This document shows, in pieces, positions 1 to 9,046 of a stretch of 64,000 nt of DNA. A program made the position numbers and the translations under genes. The stretch spans positions 310,001 to 374,000 of the forward strand of contig NZ_QMHQ01000004.1 of assembly GCF_003313325.1 (NCBI RefSeq). Direction: 5' to 3'. The notes under the pieces were generated by a model, which did not search any database, was not told the DNA's origin, and saw only the letters and a program-made list of their open reading frames with translations. Numbering within the stretch: position 1 is the first letter of the stretch; each line of letters begins with the position of its first letter. This DNA is from Pedobacter namyangjuensis (GTDB lineage Bacteria > Bacteroidota > Bacteroidia > Sphingobacteriales > Sphingobacteriaceae).

Positions 1-2149
1 CGTTCTGACGATCTGAGTAACGCATTTCCATACCACCAAACGCGGTAATGTTATGATCGGTATTAAATGTCTTACTGAAGTTTAAGTTCTGTCTGAAATA
101 ATAGTTTTTCAAGTTATCTGTAGTAACTTTATAAAAACCACCACTTGGCAAAACACTTATTGGCAAACTATTTGGAATATCTGGATCAGTGTAAAGATTC
201 CCGTTTCCACTATTAAACGTAGCATCGTCTATTGTTCTGAAAGAAGTTGCCATGTTCGAATTCTCCAAAATCGAAATCTGTCTTTCTGTGTTTGTAAAAC
301 GGTAAGCACCGATTGCCGAATATTGTAAGCTTGGCAAAATTTGATAATTAACACCACCCTGAACTTTGAAATCAATCATATTTAATTTCAGGTAGTTAGA
401 TTCTAACTCATTTAATATGTTAAATGGCGCACTGTTTTGTCTAAAATACTCCAAGTTTCCGTTTTCATCGTAGGGAGTTATCATTCTACTTGTATTTAAT
501 GCGTATGTGTACGGATTGATGTCAAAACCTCTGTAATATGTTCCATAAACAGGATCAGACTGCAGCGATGTTGTACCTGGAGCGGTCTGATTACGTACCG
601 AACCATTCGTTAATAATTCTGCACTTAACTTATTACCTAGTTTGAAGTTTGCCCTGTAGTTACCCGTAAACCTATTCACACTATTTCCCAAGGTTAACCC
701 ATTGTCTTGTAGAAATGATGTTGACGCATAGGACTGGAATTTTTCTGTTCCGGATGTAATACTTACCGAATGGTCTTGTTGTAACGAGTTTTTAAATAAT
801 ACATCAAACCAATCTGTGTTTGCATTTGCATAACGAGAAAGGAATTGAATCTTACTTTGTCCGTCATTTCTTAAAGCCCAGGTATTGCTTGTTTCATCAT
901 AATCATAAAGTTGGTTATACATTTTATAGAATACACCGCCCGAAGAACCGCGTGATGCGCCTGGGATTTGATAGTAACCTTTATTTTGCATCTCAATGAT
1001 TACCGCCATCTGATCTGCCGAGTTTAAAATATCAAATTCAGAATAACTAGGCTTAGAGTATGTAGTAAAGTTACCGCTGTAACTGATTCTTGCCGCACCT
1101 TCTGTCTGCTTACCTTTTTTGGTGGTAACCACAATTACCCCGTTCATTGCTCGTGCACCATACAAACCCGTGGCTGCTGCATCTTTCAAAATGTTAAAAC
1201 TTTCAATATCATCTGGATTTAAGCCAGCTACCGATGAACCGATCAAGGTATTTGCATCACCCGTAGTTAATGCTTCATTTGAAATATTAACCACATCTTC
1301 CAAAATGATACCATCGATAACCCAAAGTGGCTTGTTATCGCCAGAAAATGAAGTAGCCCCACGAACACGAATTTTAGGTGCCGCCCCAAAGGTACCTGAC
1401 ACATTTTGCACCGTTACCCCAGCAACTTGTCCTTCTAACATACGACTAATATCGGGAACACCTGCACGTTCAGCATCTGATGCTTTAACCAATGTTGATG
1501 ATCCGGTAAAAGTCTTTCTTTCCAAAGTCTGGTAACCAGTAGATACAATATTTACTTCCTTCAATTGAGATGCATCCTCCTCCATTGATACATCAACTCT
1601 AGCTTTACCTGCCACAGACATTTCTAAACTTTTGTAGCCTAGATATTTGAAAACAAGTACGGCATCTTCTTTAACTGAAATAGAGTATTCGCCTTTGTCA
1701 TTTGTGGAAACCACATTTGTGGTGCCCTTTGCAAAAATGCTAACTCCTGGTATCGGCTTTCCATCGCTTTTATCTTTAACAACACCTCTGATTGTAACAT
1801 CTTTTTTAACAGGTGCTAATGGTTCTTCCTGAACTTTAAGAATTACTTGGCTACCAACTTGTTTGTAGCTGATGTTTTTCTGTTTGAGTTGCTCTAATGA
1901 TTCTTTCATTGAGTTCAGCTTCTCTGGCACTTCAAGCACCATCGATTTATTAATTTCAGCGGCGTCGTAAACAAAGCTTATTTTATAAGCTTGCTCGATC
2001 TTTTTAAGATAGTTTTCTAATCTTTCTGGCTTACCTTTTGCCTGCAGGGTTTCTGCATTAGCAAACAGCGACCAAAAGATTGCAAATGAGAATATCGCTA
2101 AATAGCGAAAACTCGACATCACATGTCTTTTGTAAAATTTTCTCTGCAT
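1..2149 (-). CDS. SusC/RagA-family TonB-dependent receptor with STN domain (3' truncated)
   Basis: Outer-membrane receptor expected to import a ligand too large or scarce for porins, using TonB energy. My reading from the ATG at 2149 runs as one open frame of about 716 codons to the window edge, so the C-terminal part of the barrel is missing. In order it shows a signal peptide (about residues 1-37), an STN domain typical of receptors that signal to a FecR anti-sigma factor, a carboxypeptidase-regulatory-like beta domain (GVVKDKSDGKPIPGVSI), the plug with LKDAAATGLYGARAMNGV, and the start of the barrel. It lies directly downstream of fecR and the ECF sigma gene in the same direction, so it is probably both sensor and target of that cascade. 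The substrate cannot be told from sequence and no SusD partner is visible. Confidence 0.93.
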   Translation of the reverse strand, partial: MQRKFYKRHVMSSFRYLAIFSFAIFWSLFANAETLQAKGKPERLENYLKKIEQAYKISFVYDAAEINKSMVLEVPEKLNSMKESLEQLKQKNISYKQVGSQVILKVQEEPLAPVKKDVTIRGVVKDKSDGKPIPGVSIFAKGTTNVVSTNDKGEYSISVKEDAVLVFKYLGYKSLEMSVAGKARVDVSMEEDASQLKEVNIVSTGYQTLERKTFTGSSTLVKASDAERAGVPDISRMLEGQVAGVTVQNVSGTFGAAPKIRVRGATSFSGDNKPLWVIDGIILEDVVNISNEALTTGDANTLIGSSVAGLNPDDIESFNILKDAAATGLYGARAMNGVIVVTTKKGKQTEGAARISYSGNFTTYSKPSYSEFDILNSADQMAVIIEMQNKGYYQIPGASRGSSGGVFYKMYNQLYDYDETSNTWALRNDGQSKIQFLSRYANANTDWFDVLFKNSLQQDHSVSITSGTEKFQSYASTSFLQDNGLTLGNSVNRFTGNYRANFKLGNKLSAELLTNGSVRNQTAPGTTSLQSDPVYGTYYRGFDINPYTYALNTSRMITPYDENGNLEYFRQNSAPFNILNELESNYLKLNMIDFKVQGGVNYQILPSLQYSAIGAYRFTNTERQISILENSNMATSFRTIDDATFNSGNGNLYTDPDIPNSLPISVLPSGGFYKVTTDNLKNYYFRQNLNFSKTFNTDHNITAFGGMEMRYSDRQN

Positions 2150-2205
2150 AGTTTGTTTGGTTTAGGTTGTTGTGTTTTTTTGTTGATTAATAGTTGAAAT
2201 TATGG

Positions 2206-3177
2206 TTAATTAGTTATTCGAAGTAAAACGTGGTTTTCGCTTTTTTCTATTTTAAGATTATAAGTTGCTTTAAGTAAACTTAAAACATCATTTAGTTCTT
2301 CACCTCTAAACGTTGCGTTAAATTTCTTTACAATCTTTTTAGTGTGTTCCAATTTTATTTCCTGATTATAATATTTTGTTAGTTGCTCGCAAACTTCTTC
2401 TAGTGGGGTATCAACAAAAATTAGTTCTTTAGTTAGCCAAGCATCTGAATTTTGAGAGTTTTTGGAAACAATTTGGCTCTTAGCTATATCATAAGATAAA
2501 GCTTGCCCAGCTGTTAAAACTAAAGTTGTACCTCCTTTATATGGAGAAAAAGAAACTTTCCCAGTTTTAACATCGAGATCTATTTTGTCTGAATGTGCCG
2601 ATATATTAAATGATGTACCTAGAACAGATACTTTTGACTTATTTAAAATAACTGTAAAGGGTTTTTCTGAATTTTTTGCAACTTTGAAAAAGGCCTTTCC
2701 TCTTAAAAGCGATATTTCTCTAACCGAATCGTCAAATTTATCTGGATAAGTTAACGCCGAATTTTCAGCCATGATAACAATCGAACCATCAACTAAATTT
2801 ACGGTATCGATTTCGTTAGCAATAGTAGTTTTATTTAACTGATTAATGTCCTCGGTTTTACTAGAAAAAATCCAATAGCTCAAAGTGGCAATTAGTAATG
2901 AAGCGGCAAGTCCTTTAAGCCATAGAGGCGTACTAAAACGTTTAACTGGAACATCAATAAAAAATTTATCTAAAAATTCTGTAGTCTTATTATCATCAAT
3001 TTTACTGATTACTGCAGCCCGACTAGATAAACGCCAAATTTTTTCAATTTGCTGAAATATATCCTCATTTGATTTCGAGGAGTTTCTAAATTGATTTACT
3101 TGATTCTTCAGATTTTCGTCTGTAGGATTTTCCAAAAACTTCGTTATAAGAAGTAGCTCTTCAGAGGGTTGCGTCAT
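2206..3177 (-). CDS. FecR-family anti-sigma factor
   Basis: Inner-membrane anti-sigma factor that takes a signal from the STN domain of the downstream receptor and controls the ECF sigma factor encoded upstream. The 323-residue protein has a cytoplasmic N-terminal part (1-85), one membrane segment near residues 88-105 (LKGLAASLLIATLSYWIFSS), a periplasmic FecR domain (about 118-215, including GSIVIMAENSALTYP and GKAFFKV), and a C-terminal domain (about 255-320) of the DUF4974/STN-like type. Length and layout are normal for Bacteroidota FecR. It lies between the sigma gene (70 bases upstream) and the SusC gene (56 bases downstream). Confidence 0.93.
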   Translation of the reverse strand: MTQPSEELLLITKFLENPTDENLKNQVNQFRNSSKSNEDIFQQIEKIWRLSSRAAVISKIDDNKTTEFLDKFFIDVPVKRFSTPLWLKGLAASLLIATLSYWIFSSKTEDINQLNKTTIANEIDTVNLVDGSIVIMAENSALTYPDKFDDSVREISLLRGKAFFKVAKNSEKPFTVILNKSKVSVLGTSFNISAHSDKIDLDVKTGKVSFSPYKGGTTLVLTAGQALSYDIAKSQIVSKNSQNSDAWLTKELIFVDTPLEEVCEQLTKYYNQEIKLEHTKKIVKKFNATFRGEELNDVLSLLKATYNLKIEKSENHVLLRITN

Positions 3178-3247
3178 GTAGATTAGTTTGGCTTACTTTA
3201 CTATGACAAACAAATTATGAAAAACCCCTAAGAAATTTTCGAAAAAA

Positions 3248-3844
3248 TTAAAAAAGATAAAAATTAAGTATAAATGTCAGTGAGTTAATATTTTTCAACT
3301 GATCCTTTTTAGCAAACAACTCTTTTCTAAGTTGTTTCAATGCATTGCCAATGTGGTTTTCAACCGTTTTTTCGGAGATGGATAACAAAGTTGCGATTTG
3401 TTTGTATTTAAGATGTTCGAAACGATTTAACTTAAAAACCTTTTTACACTGTTCAGGTAGCTTCTCTATTTCCCTATGCAATAACATAATCCACTCGTTT
3501 TCTTCATCTAGCTCTATCAGGTATTCTTCAGAATAATCAGAAGCAATCTTCTTATGATGAAGTTCGATGTTCTTCTGCCGATTTACATGGTTAACAGACG
3601 AATTGATAACCACTCTGTAGAAGTAAGACTTTAAAGATTGTATTTGGATTAAGCTATCGGGATTTTCCCAAACCTTTAAAAATACATCTTGTACAATTTC
3701 TTCGGCAACGTTTATATCTTTAACATATTTGTCGCTGGCAAGCAATAACGATTGAAAAAATTGCTTATAGAATTTAGCGAAGGCATCGGTCTGACTTGTA
3801 CTTATAACATTAAATAAATCTTCACCTGTTAGTATTTTCACCAC
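3248..3844 (-). CDS. ECF RNA polymerase sigma-70 factor, FecI-like
   Basis: Extracytoplasmic-function sigma factor of 198 residues. Region 2 (about 20-90) includes VAEEIVQDVFLKVWENPDSL. Region 4 (about 130-180) includes LPEQCKKVFKLNRFEHLKYK and the helix-turn-helix IATLLSISEKTVENHIGNAL. Sigma, FecR and SusC in this order is the standard Bacteroidota trans-envelope signalling cassette, so its expected targets are the downstream receptor gene and perhaps its own operon. The C-terminus has a hydrophobic end (NINSLTFILNFYLF) after region 4, which I cannot explain. Confidence 0.94.
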   Translation of the reverse strand: MVKILTGEDLFNVISTSQTDAFAKFYKQFFQSLLLASDKYVKDINVAEEIVQDVFLKVWENPDSLIQIQSLKSYFYRVVINSSVNHVNRQKNIELHHKKIASDYSEEYLIELDEENEWIMLLHREIEKLPEQCKKVFKLNRFEHLKYKQIATLLSISEKTVENHIGNALKQLRKELFAKKDQLKNINSLTFILNFYLF

Positions 3845-3916
3845 TTTATCAGTCTTGCTGATTCTAAGATAGTAATTAAAATATTACATGGAGACTTTTT
3901 TAAAAGATTGGCTAAC

Positions 3917-4462
3917 CTACACGTAATACGGAGATATCATCAAATAAACGATAACACCTGTAACCGCGACATACAACCACATCGGGTAAGTGATGCGAGC
4001 TATTTTTTTATGCCTTTCGAAACTTAAAGCTAATGCTCTAACATATGTAATCAATACAAAAGGAATAATGATGATTGACAATAAAATATGCGTAATTAAT
4101 ATAAAATAATACACGTATTTAATAGCTCCTTCTCCACCAAACTTTGTAGAATCCGATGTCATATGATAAGCAACGTACATTCCTAAAAAAAGAACAGAAA
4201 GCGTTATAGCAAACTTCATTAAGTTTTCGTGCAGTTTACGTTTACCTCCTTTAATAGCCCAAACAGCAATAATTAAAACTATGGCAGTTATTCCGTTTAT
4301 TGTTGCATAAATAGGAGGTAAAAAACTTAGTGGTTCAACATCATAACCAAGCTTTCTTAGGTTAACACCAAATAACAATGCAACCACCAGAGGAATAGCT
4401 ATTGATAAAGTGATTATCCATTTATTATATTTTTGTTCTACCGAATTTTTTACTTCACTCAT
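3917..4462 (-). CDS. DUF420 membrane protein (CtaM/YozB-like), oxidase accessory
   Basis: Small integral membrane protein with about five hydrophobic segments. DUF420 proteins (YozB/CtaM in Firmicutes) are linked to maturation of heme A-type terminal oxidases, and the position at the end of the oxidase cluster fits that role; the role here is inferred. The longest frame begins with a GTG at 4474, but the ATG at 4462 (MSEVKNSVEQK) gives a normal family N-terminus of 181 residues, so I prefer it. It follows the SCO-like gene by about 60 bases on the same strand. No terminator is obvious between its stop and the sigma gene further along the strand. Confidence 0.85.
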   Translation of the reverse strand: MSEVKNSVEQKYNKWIITLSIAIPLVVALLFGVNLRKLGYDVEPLSFLPPIYATINGITAIVLIIAVWAIKGGKRKLHENLMKFAITLSVLFLGMYVAYHMTSDSTKFGGEGAIKYVYYFILITHILLSIIIIPFVLITYVRALALSFERHKKIARITYPMWLYVAVTGVIVYLMISPYYV

Positions 4463-4521
4463 TTTTAAAATCACTAATTTTTTAGGCCTTATTTCAAACT
4501 TCCAGATTTCCCAACTCAGGA

Positions 4522-5229
4522 TTATCTTCCGTCTCTCATGTTCCTCAACTCCTCGGCAATCAACACCTTAATCTCATCATCTAACTTAGACAAGGCTTCT
4601 TGATTAGTGGCTTCGTAATAACCTCTTATCCTTTTGTTGATATCAACCAAAACGAACATATTACTATAGTCGAATTTCGTTTGGCCGTTCGCTTGAGTTT
4701 TAAGCGCATCTAATAGTAACCCGTCTTTTATTAATTTCTTTACGGCTAAACTGTCTCCCGTAAGCAAATCCCATTTTCCCGCATTTGCGGAGATTGATTT
4801 AGCATAATCAGCTAATACGGCACCTTTATCCACCGTTGGATCTATACTTAGGCTAACAAAATTTACCATATGATTCTTTTCATAAACCTTTAGAAAACCC
4901 TCAATAGCTTTATTTGCATAATCTACGCCGTAGGAACTACCACTAGTGTAGAAAAGATTCAATAGCATGATTTTACCCTCGTACTGTTTCAAGCTAACTG
5001 AATCAGCATTTTGGTTAACTAATTTAAAATCTCCTACTTGATGATAAATGGTATCAGGAATTTGTTTGCCCCTAACAGAATGAAAGGTTTTTGCCACTAC
5101 TTTCTCACCGTAAAAAGGTAGCGGTTTATATCGGTTTTTCCCTTTATCCTGTAGTAAATAATATAAAAATCCCGGTACCGCTAATATGGTTACCAGGATT
5201 AATACTTTTTTTATTTGATTTTGTTTCAT
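4522..5229 (-). CDS. SCO1/SenC-like thioredoxin-fold protein lacking copper ligands
   Basis: Membrane-anchored periplasmic protein (hydrophobic anchor about residues 8-26) with an SCO1/SenC fold from about residue 62. SCO proteins normally bind copper through a CxxxC motif and a distant histidine to load the CuA centre of oxidase subunit II. Here the CxxxC position reads FYTSGSSYG, with Gly97 and Gly101 replacing the cysteines, and the His position before FVLVD is Tyr188. The protein contains no cysteine. It lies in the oxidase cluster and its ATG overlaps the stop of the upstream subunit IV gene by one base, so translation is probably coupled. Family membership is clear, but copper delivery by this protein is unlikely. 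Confidence 0.88.
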   Translation of the reverse strand: MKQNQIKKVLILVTILAVPGFLYYLLQDKGKNRYKPLPFYGEKVVAKTFHSVRGKQIPDTIYHQVGDFKLVNQNADSVSLKQYEGKIMLLNLFYTSGSSYGVDYANKAIEGFLKVYEKNHMVNFVSLSIDPTVDKGAVLADYAKSISANAGKWDLLTGDSLAVKKLIKDGLLLDALKTQANGQTKFDYSNMFVLVDINKRIRGYYEATNQEALSKLDDEIKVLIAEELRNMRDGR

Positions 5230-5582
5230 TAAACTAGTGGCATGTGGGCATGCAAATAACCACCTTCGATTAGCATTAAAACAATAAAATAAATAATAAA
5301 TACAAAGGAAACTGAAAGTGATAATTGCAACCCTAGTTTCTCGAATTTTAAGTGCATAAAGTAAGCAACAATGTAGTATGCCTTTAATAACGTTAATGCT
5401 ATATAAACATAATTACCTACCGATTGAGACATATATCCTTTAGGAATTACCCACAGTGCGATGATGAACTCAATTACTGTAATCAATAATAAAATAAAGA
5501 ATACAGACCATATTTTCTTTTTGCTCATTGAAGCATGCTCATCATGCGCATGTTCTTCTGTATGTATGTTGTGCTCTGACAT
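5229..5582 (-). CDS. Cytochrome c oxidase subunit IV family protein
   Basis: 117-residue membrane protein with three predicted helices (about 27-47, 60-82, 88-107), matching the small subunit IV of bacterial heme-copper oxidases. This subunit is structural or assembly-related and not catalytic. The first 20 residues contain repeated histidines and acids (HNIHTEEHAHDEHASM), like the oxidase subunit I tail encoded upstream. It follows the subunit III gene by 25 bases and overlaps the SCO-like gene by one base. Confidence 0.88.
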   Translation of the reverse strand: MSEHNIHTEEHAHDEHASMSKKKIWSVFFILLLITVIEFIIALWVIPKGYMSQSVGNYVYIALTLLKAYYIVAYFMHLKFEKLGLQLSLSVSFVFIIYFIVLMLIEGGYLHAHMPLV

Positions 5583-5607
5583 AATATTTCTTTTTAAAGC
5601 GTAATAA

Positions 5608-6342
5608 TTAAACTAAATAGAAGAATGTAAATACAAACACCCAAACTAAATCTACAAAGTGCCAGTATAAACCAACTTTCTCAACCATTAAATAGTGACC
5701 ACGTTTTTCGAAAGTTCCATTAATTACCATTAACAAGATAATAATGTTGATGATAACGCCACTAAATACGTGGAAACCGTGGAAACCAGTGATAGTAAAG
5801 AACAAGTTAGAAAACTGTAATGCCGAAACATATGAAATTTGACCATCGAAAAATGGCTGTAATGCTTTAGTTATTGCACCCGGTTCTGTTAAACCTGTGG
5901 CCGGATTTGTTCCGAACCAGAAACCTTCGTGATGTAAGTGTGTCCACTCAATTGCCTGACAGCCTAAGAACATAAAACCACCAATAATTGTAGCAACCAT
6001 CCACCATATAACTTCTTTCTTAGAACGACGGTGACCAGCCTCTACAGCAAGAACCATAGTTACAGAACTCATGATTAGGATAAAAGTCATGATACCCACA
6101 AAAACCAATGGATAACCATGATCTGCAAAACCAGGGATTGACTGGAAAACTAAATCTGGATCTGGCCAAGTGAATTTAGAAAAACGTTGCGCACCATAAT
6201 AAACCAATAATGATGAAAAAGTGAAGGCATCTGATAATAAGAAAAACCACATCATTATTTTACCATATTCTACCGACCATGGCGAACGGCCACCGGCCCA
6301 CGGAGTGGTTTTAACTTGGTCTAATTTCGATAATGAATCCAT
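5608..6342 (-). CDS. ctaE: Cytochrome c oxidase subunit III
   Basis: 244-residue integral membrane protein of the heme-copper oxidase subunit III family. It keeps the typical N-terminal WSVEYGKIMMWFFLLSDAFTF and the C-terminal helices with TGFHGFHVFSGV and GLYWHFVDLVWVFVFTFFYL. Subunit III stabilises the subunit I core and helps proton uptake. It is the second of two adjacent subunit III-like genes and lies 31 bases after the shorter one, with subunit IV following. Its length is close to the short bacterial form, so it is probably the main subunit III. Confidence 0.93.
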   Translation of the reverse strand: MDSLSKLDQVKTTPWAGGRSPWSVEYGKIMMWFFLLSDAFTFSSLLVYYGAQRFSKFTWPDPDLVFQSIPGFADHGYPLVFVGIMTFILIMSSVTMVLAVEAGHRRSKKEVIWWMVATIIGGFMFLGCQAIEWTHLHHEGFWFGTNPATGLTEPGAITKALQPFFDGQISYVSALQFSNLFFTITGFHGFHVFSGVIINIIILLMVINGTFEKRGHYLMVEKVGLYWHFVDLVWVFVFTFFYLV

Positions 6343-6373
6343 TTAGTAATAGTATAATAGTTTGTTAAAAAAT

Positions 6374-6964
6374 CTAACTGTTCAAAAGTAAAAAAACATA
6401 CAGATATATCCATAATATATCTATAAAATGCCAAAAAATAGAAGTAATTTCTTGACGATAAACCGCTTTCTCTTGGGATACTTGCTTATAAGAACTATAA
6501 ACACTGCTCAATATAAAACAAAGGCCGCCAATTATGTGCAATAAGTGAAATCCAGAAAGGATATAAATCATTGAAATTGCTGCATTGTTATTAATTAAAG
6601 CTGCCCCCGTGGTATAAAGACTTGTCCAACCCTGAAACTGTAAATAACCGAATACAACACCCAGAGCAAGTGTTATCCATAAAAACATACGTTGCTGACT
6701 TCTATTCTCGTTTCTTAAAGCTTTAGAAGCTAAAAACAAGCAAACGCTACTTAATAGCAATACCACAGTACTGTACATAAAAGCGTCTGGCAAAACCAAA
6801 CCGTGTCCTTTACCTTTAGAAGCGGCAAAAACGATGTAATAACTTGTCCACCCACCAAACATGATGGTTGATGAAACTACAAATAACCAAACCACAAATT
6901 TTTTGGGCTTGGCATCAAATTTCAAATCTTGTTTCAAATCTTCTTGTTGCATTGTATGCACCAT
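6374..6964 (-). CDS. Cytochrome c oxidase subunit III-like protein (short paralogue)
   Basis: 196-residue membrane protein with five predicted helices. It shares the subunit III C-terminal hallmarks with its neighbour (GFHLLHIIGGLCFI and IFWHFIDILWIYLYVFLLL) but lacks extra N-terminal helices. It lies 31 bases before the longer subunit III gene and 10 bases after the heme O synthase gene, so it is in the same transcription unit. Met5 is an alternative start. Tandem subunit III-like proteins occur in Bacteroidota oxidase clusters; whether both join one complex is not visible here. Confidence 0.9.
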   Translation of the reverse strand: MVHTMQQEDLKQDLKFDAKPKKFVVWLFVVSSTIMFGGWTSYYIVFAASKGKGHGLVLPDAFMYSTVVLLLSSVCLFLASKALRNENRSQQRMFLWITLALGVVFGYLQFQGWTSLYTTGAALINNNAAISMIYILSGFHLLHIIGGLCFILSSVYSSYKQVSQEKAVYRQEITSIFWHFIDILWIYLYVFLLLNS

Positions 6965-6974
6965 ATCAAAAATG

Positions 6975-7880
6975 TTAAACTATTAAATCAAATAATAAGA
7001 CTAATTGTACCAGAGGGATATAAAAAAACGATGCGAACATCACTTTTCTAGCACTCGCCAGTTCCAAATCAACCATTAACTTATACGCGTACCAACTGAA
7101 TATTAGTCCAGCTACGAGCGAGAAACCAGCAATGTAATATCCGCCAAAGCCTAAAAATGTTGGTAATAAACTTACGGGTATTAAGATAAGCGTACTTATA
7201 AATGTAATTACTGCACTTGTCTTATCTCTCTTTTTTGTAGGTAATAATCTAAATCCGGCTTTTTTATAATCATCATCCAAAACCCACGCAATTGACCAAA
7301 AATGAGGAAACTGCCAAACAAACTGGACTAAAAATAAAATAATAGCAATCTGATAATCAACCGGAACATAGCCTATCTCAGATTGACCTCCAATTGCAGC
7401 GATGTAACCAATTAGCGGTGGTAATGCACCGGGAATTGCACCAACAAAAACTGCAACGGGCGATTTTTGCTTTAAAGGCGTGTAAGCGAAAGCATAAAGC
7501 AATATAGAAAATACCGAGATCAACCCTGTTTCTAGATTTAGCTTGCCTAACAGCCAGGTACCAGCAATACCCATTACCAAACCTAAAACCAAACCTTGTC
7601 CAGTTGTCATTCTTCCGGCAGGCATTGGTCTGTCTTTCGTTCTAGACATTAACTTATCTAGATCAACCTCTATAATTTCGTTAAAACAATTTGCTGCACC
7701 TGTTACTAAGAACCCACCGACGATTAAAATCAACCAATTTGTCCAATTTATACCTTCAGCAATGCCCCTATCTATTTGTATTTTAGAGCCAATTAAGAAA
7801 GTTACAGATGCAGAAAAAACCACTAAAAATGTTAGTCTGAATTTGATTAATTTCGAGAAATCCGCAAAAAAAGCTTTCAA
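6975..7880 (-). CDS. ctaB: Protoheme IX farnesyltransferase (heme O synthase)
   Basis: UbiA-family prenyltransferase of 301 residues that adds a farnesyl group to heme B to give heme O, the first step to heme A. The first Asp-rich motif is seen in NCFNEIIEVDLDKLMSRTKDRPMP (diagnostic residues N, D, D, R, T) and the second in WSIAWVLDDDYKKAGFRLLP. About eight or nine hydrophobic segments are present. It follows heme A synthase by 10 bases and precedes the subunit III genes, so heme maturation and oxidase subunits are co-expressed. Confidence 0.95.
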   Translation of the reverse strand: MKAFFADFSKLIKFRLTFLVVFSASVTFLIGSKIQIDRGIAEGINWTNWLILIVGGFLVTGAANCFNEIIEVDLDKLMSRTKDRPMPAGRMTTGQGLVLGLVMGIAGTWLLGKLNLETGLISVFSILLYAFAYTPLKQKSPVAVFVGAIPGALPPLIGYIAAIGGQSEIGYVPVDYQIAIILFLVQFVWQFPHFWSIAWVLDDDYKKAGFRLLPTKKRDKTSAVITFISTLILIPVSLLPTFLGFGGYYIAGFSLVAGLIFSWYAYKLMVDLELASARKVMFASFFYIPLVQLVLLFDLIV

Positions 7881-7890
7881 TTGATAATGA

Positions 7891-8952
7891 TTAATTTGGT
7901 TTATAAGTTGCAGTGCGATACACTAGTAAATACAAGTAATATTGCAAGCTAAATAACAAGCAAGAAAACAGAATATGGATGGCTTGAGCGTAAGGTGGAA
8001 GTGCTAAATATGACAGTAAGAAGCCCGAGGCTATCTGAACCAATAGCGTAATCATGATATAATTAGCTGTTGTTAACGGCCAAGCCTTTCCACTAAACCT
8101 ATCTATCACCATCTTATAAACTACAAAATTACAAACGCCCACAAAAATAGCTAAATCTCTGTGGTAAGAGAACATATCGCCTACTTTACCAACCCAAGTT
8201 TCTCTATTATTAAATTCTAATGACTTAGCGATAGAATCTATTGCTTCTCTAACTTCTGTACCCAATACAATCTGTAAAATTGTAACAATAATCGTAAAGC
8301 CTAAAAATCCTTTCAGCCAAGCAATGCGATACATAATTACGCTTCTATCTTTATGCAGTTGTTTTGCATAATTGTAAGTATAGATTAGTATCGTCAAAAT
8401 AACAAGTGCTAGCAACATGTGAACAGTAACCACCCATTGCGTTAAATTGGTAGAAACTACAATAGAACCTAACCAAGCTTGATAACCAACAACGAAAATG
8501 TTAAGTATGCTTAAGATGATAATTCGCTTTGCGGTTTTTTTAAAAGCAAATGAAAATACTACCGTGAGTAATAAAAAGATGCCTAAGATTGCACCCGCTA
8601 AACGATTAATATATTCTACCCAGGTTTTAGCAGGATTAAATTCTTCCGGAACGGTAATAGACTGATCTTTTCTAATCTTATCTGCCAATTCGGCTTTGCC
8701 CATACTTTCCAAGTATTTGGCAAACTTCTCGTTCTTTTTTAATCTGCCCTCTACATATTTCTCTTTGTAGTCGGCAGGCAATTGCGAAACATCCGTAGGT
8801 GGAATATACTGATCGAAACATTTAGGCCAATCAGGACAACCCATTCCAGAACCAGTGCTGCGAACAATACCACCAGCTAAAATAACCAGTAGCGTTACAA
8901 CAATGGCAATGAAATTTATTCTAATAAATCTATTTTCAGATTTAGTATTCAT
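7891..8952 (-). CDS. ctaA: Heme A synthase (COX15/CtaA family)
   Basis: 353-residue membrane protein with eight predicted helices that oxidises the C8 methyl of heme O to heme A. Visible hallmarks are GGIVRSTGSGMGCPDWPKCF near the N-terminus (the conserved Cys pair after the first helix), WVEYINRLAGAILG with its conserved histidine-bearing regions downstream (VTVHMLLAL, YHRDLAIF, AIHILFS). A hydrophilic loop of about 65 residues separates helices 1 and 2. It is the first gene after the hairpin at 8968-9019 and lies next to ctaB. Confidence 0.95.
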   Translation of the reverse strand: MNTKSENRFIRINFIAIVVTLLVILAGGIVRSTGSGMGCPDWPKCFDQYIPPTDVSQLPADYKEKYVEGRLKKNEKFAKYLESMGKAELADKIRKDQSITVPEEFNPAKTWVEYINRLAGAILGIFLLLTVVFSFAFKKTAKRIIILSILNIFVVGYQAWLGSIVVSTNLTQWVVTVHMLLALVILTILIYTYNYAKQLHKDRSVIMYRIAWLKGFLGFTIIVTILQIVLGTEVREAIDSIAKSLEFNNRETWVGKVGDMFSYHRDLAIFVGVCNFVVYKMVIDRFSGKAWPLTTANYIMITLLVQIASGFLLSYLALPPYAQAIHILFSCLLFSLQYYLYLLVYRTATYKPN

Positions 8953-8967
8953 GGATGATAGTCGCTT

Positions 8968-9019
8968 AAAAAAATAAGGTATCTGTTGAAAGTAAGTTAA
9001 CTTCAGCAGACACCTTATT
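8968..9019 (-). terminator. Strong hairpin with U tract between ctaD and ctaA
   Basis: On the minus strand the arms AATAAGGT/ACCTTATT (9012-9019 with 8973-8980) continue, after one mismatch, into a nine-pair inner stem (about 8982-8990 with 9002-9010, one G-U), followed by seven T. It lies just after the ctaD stop (9047) and only 16 bases before the ctaA start. With no room for a normal promoter between it and ctaA, partial termination that lowers downstream expression is the simplest reading. This is an inference from structure. Confidence 0.75.
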
Positions 9020-9046
9020 TCATATTCTTAAACAGAATAATATCTG

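Noticed and set aside
1119..1832. Plus-strand frames of 138 and 61 residues inside the truncated SusC gene
   Set aside because: The minus frame gives clear STN, regulatory and plug domains, so these are antisense shadows.
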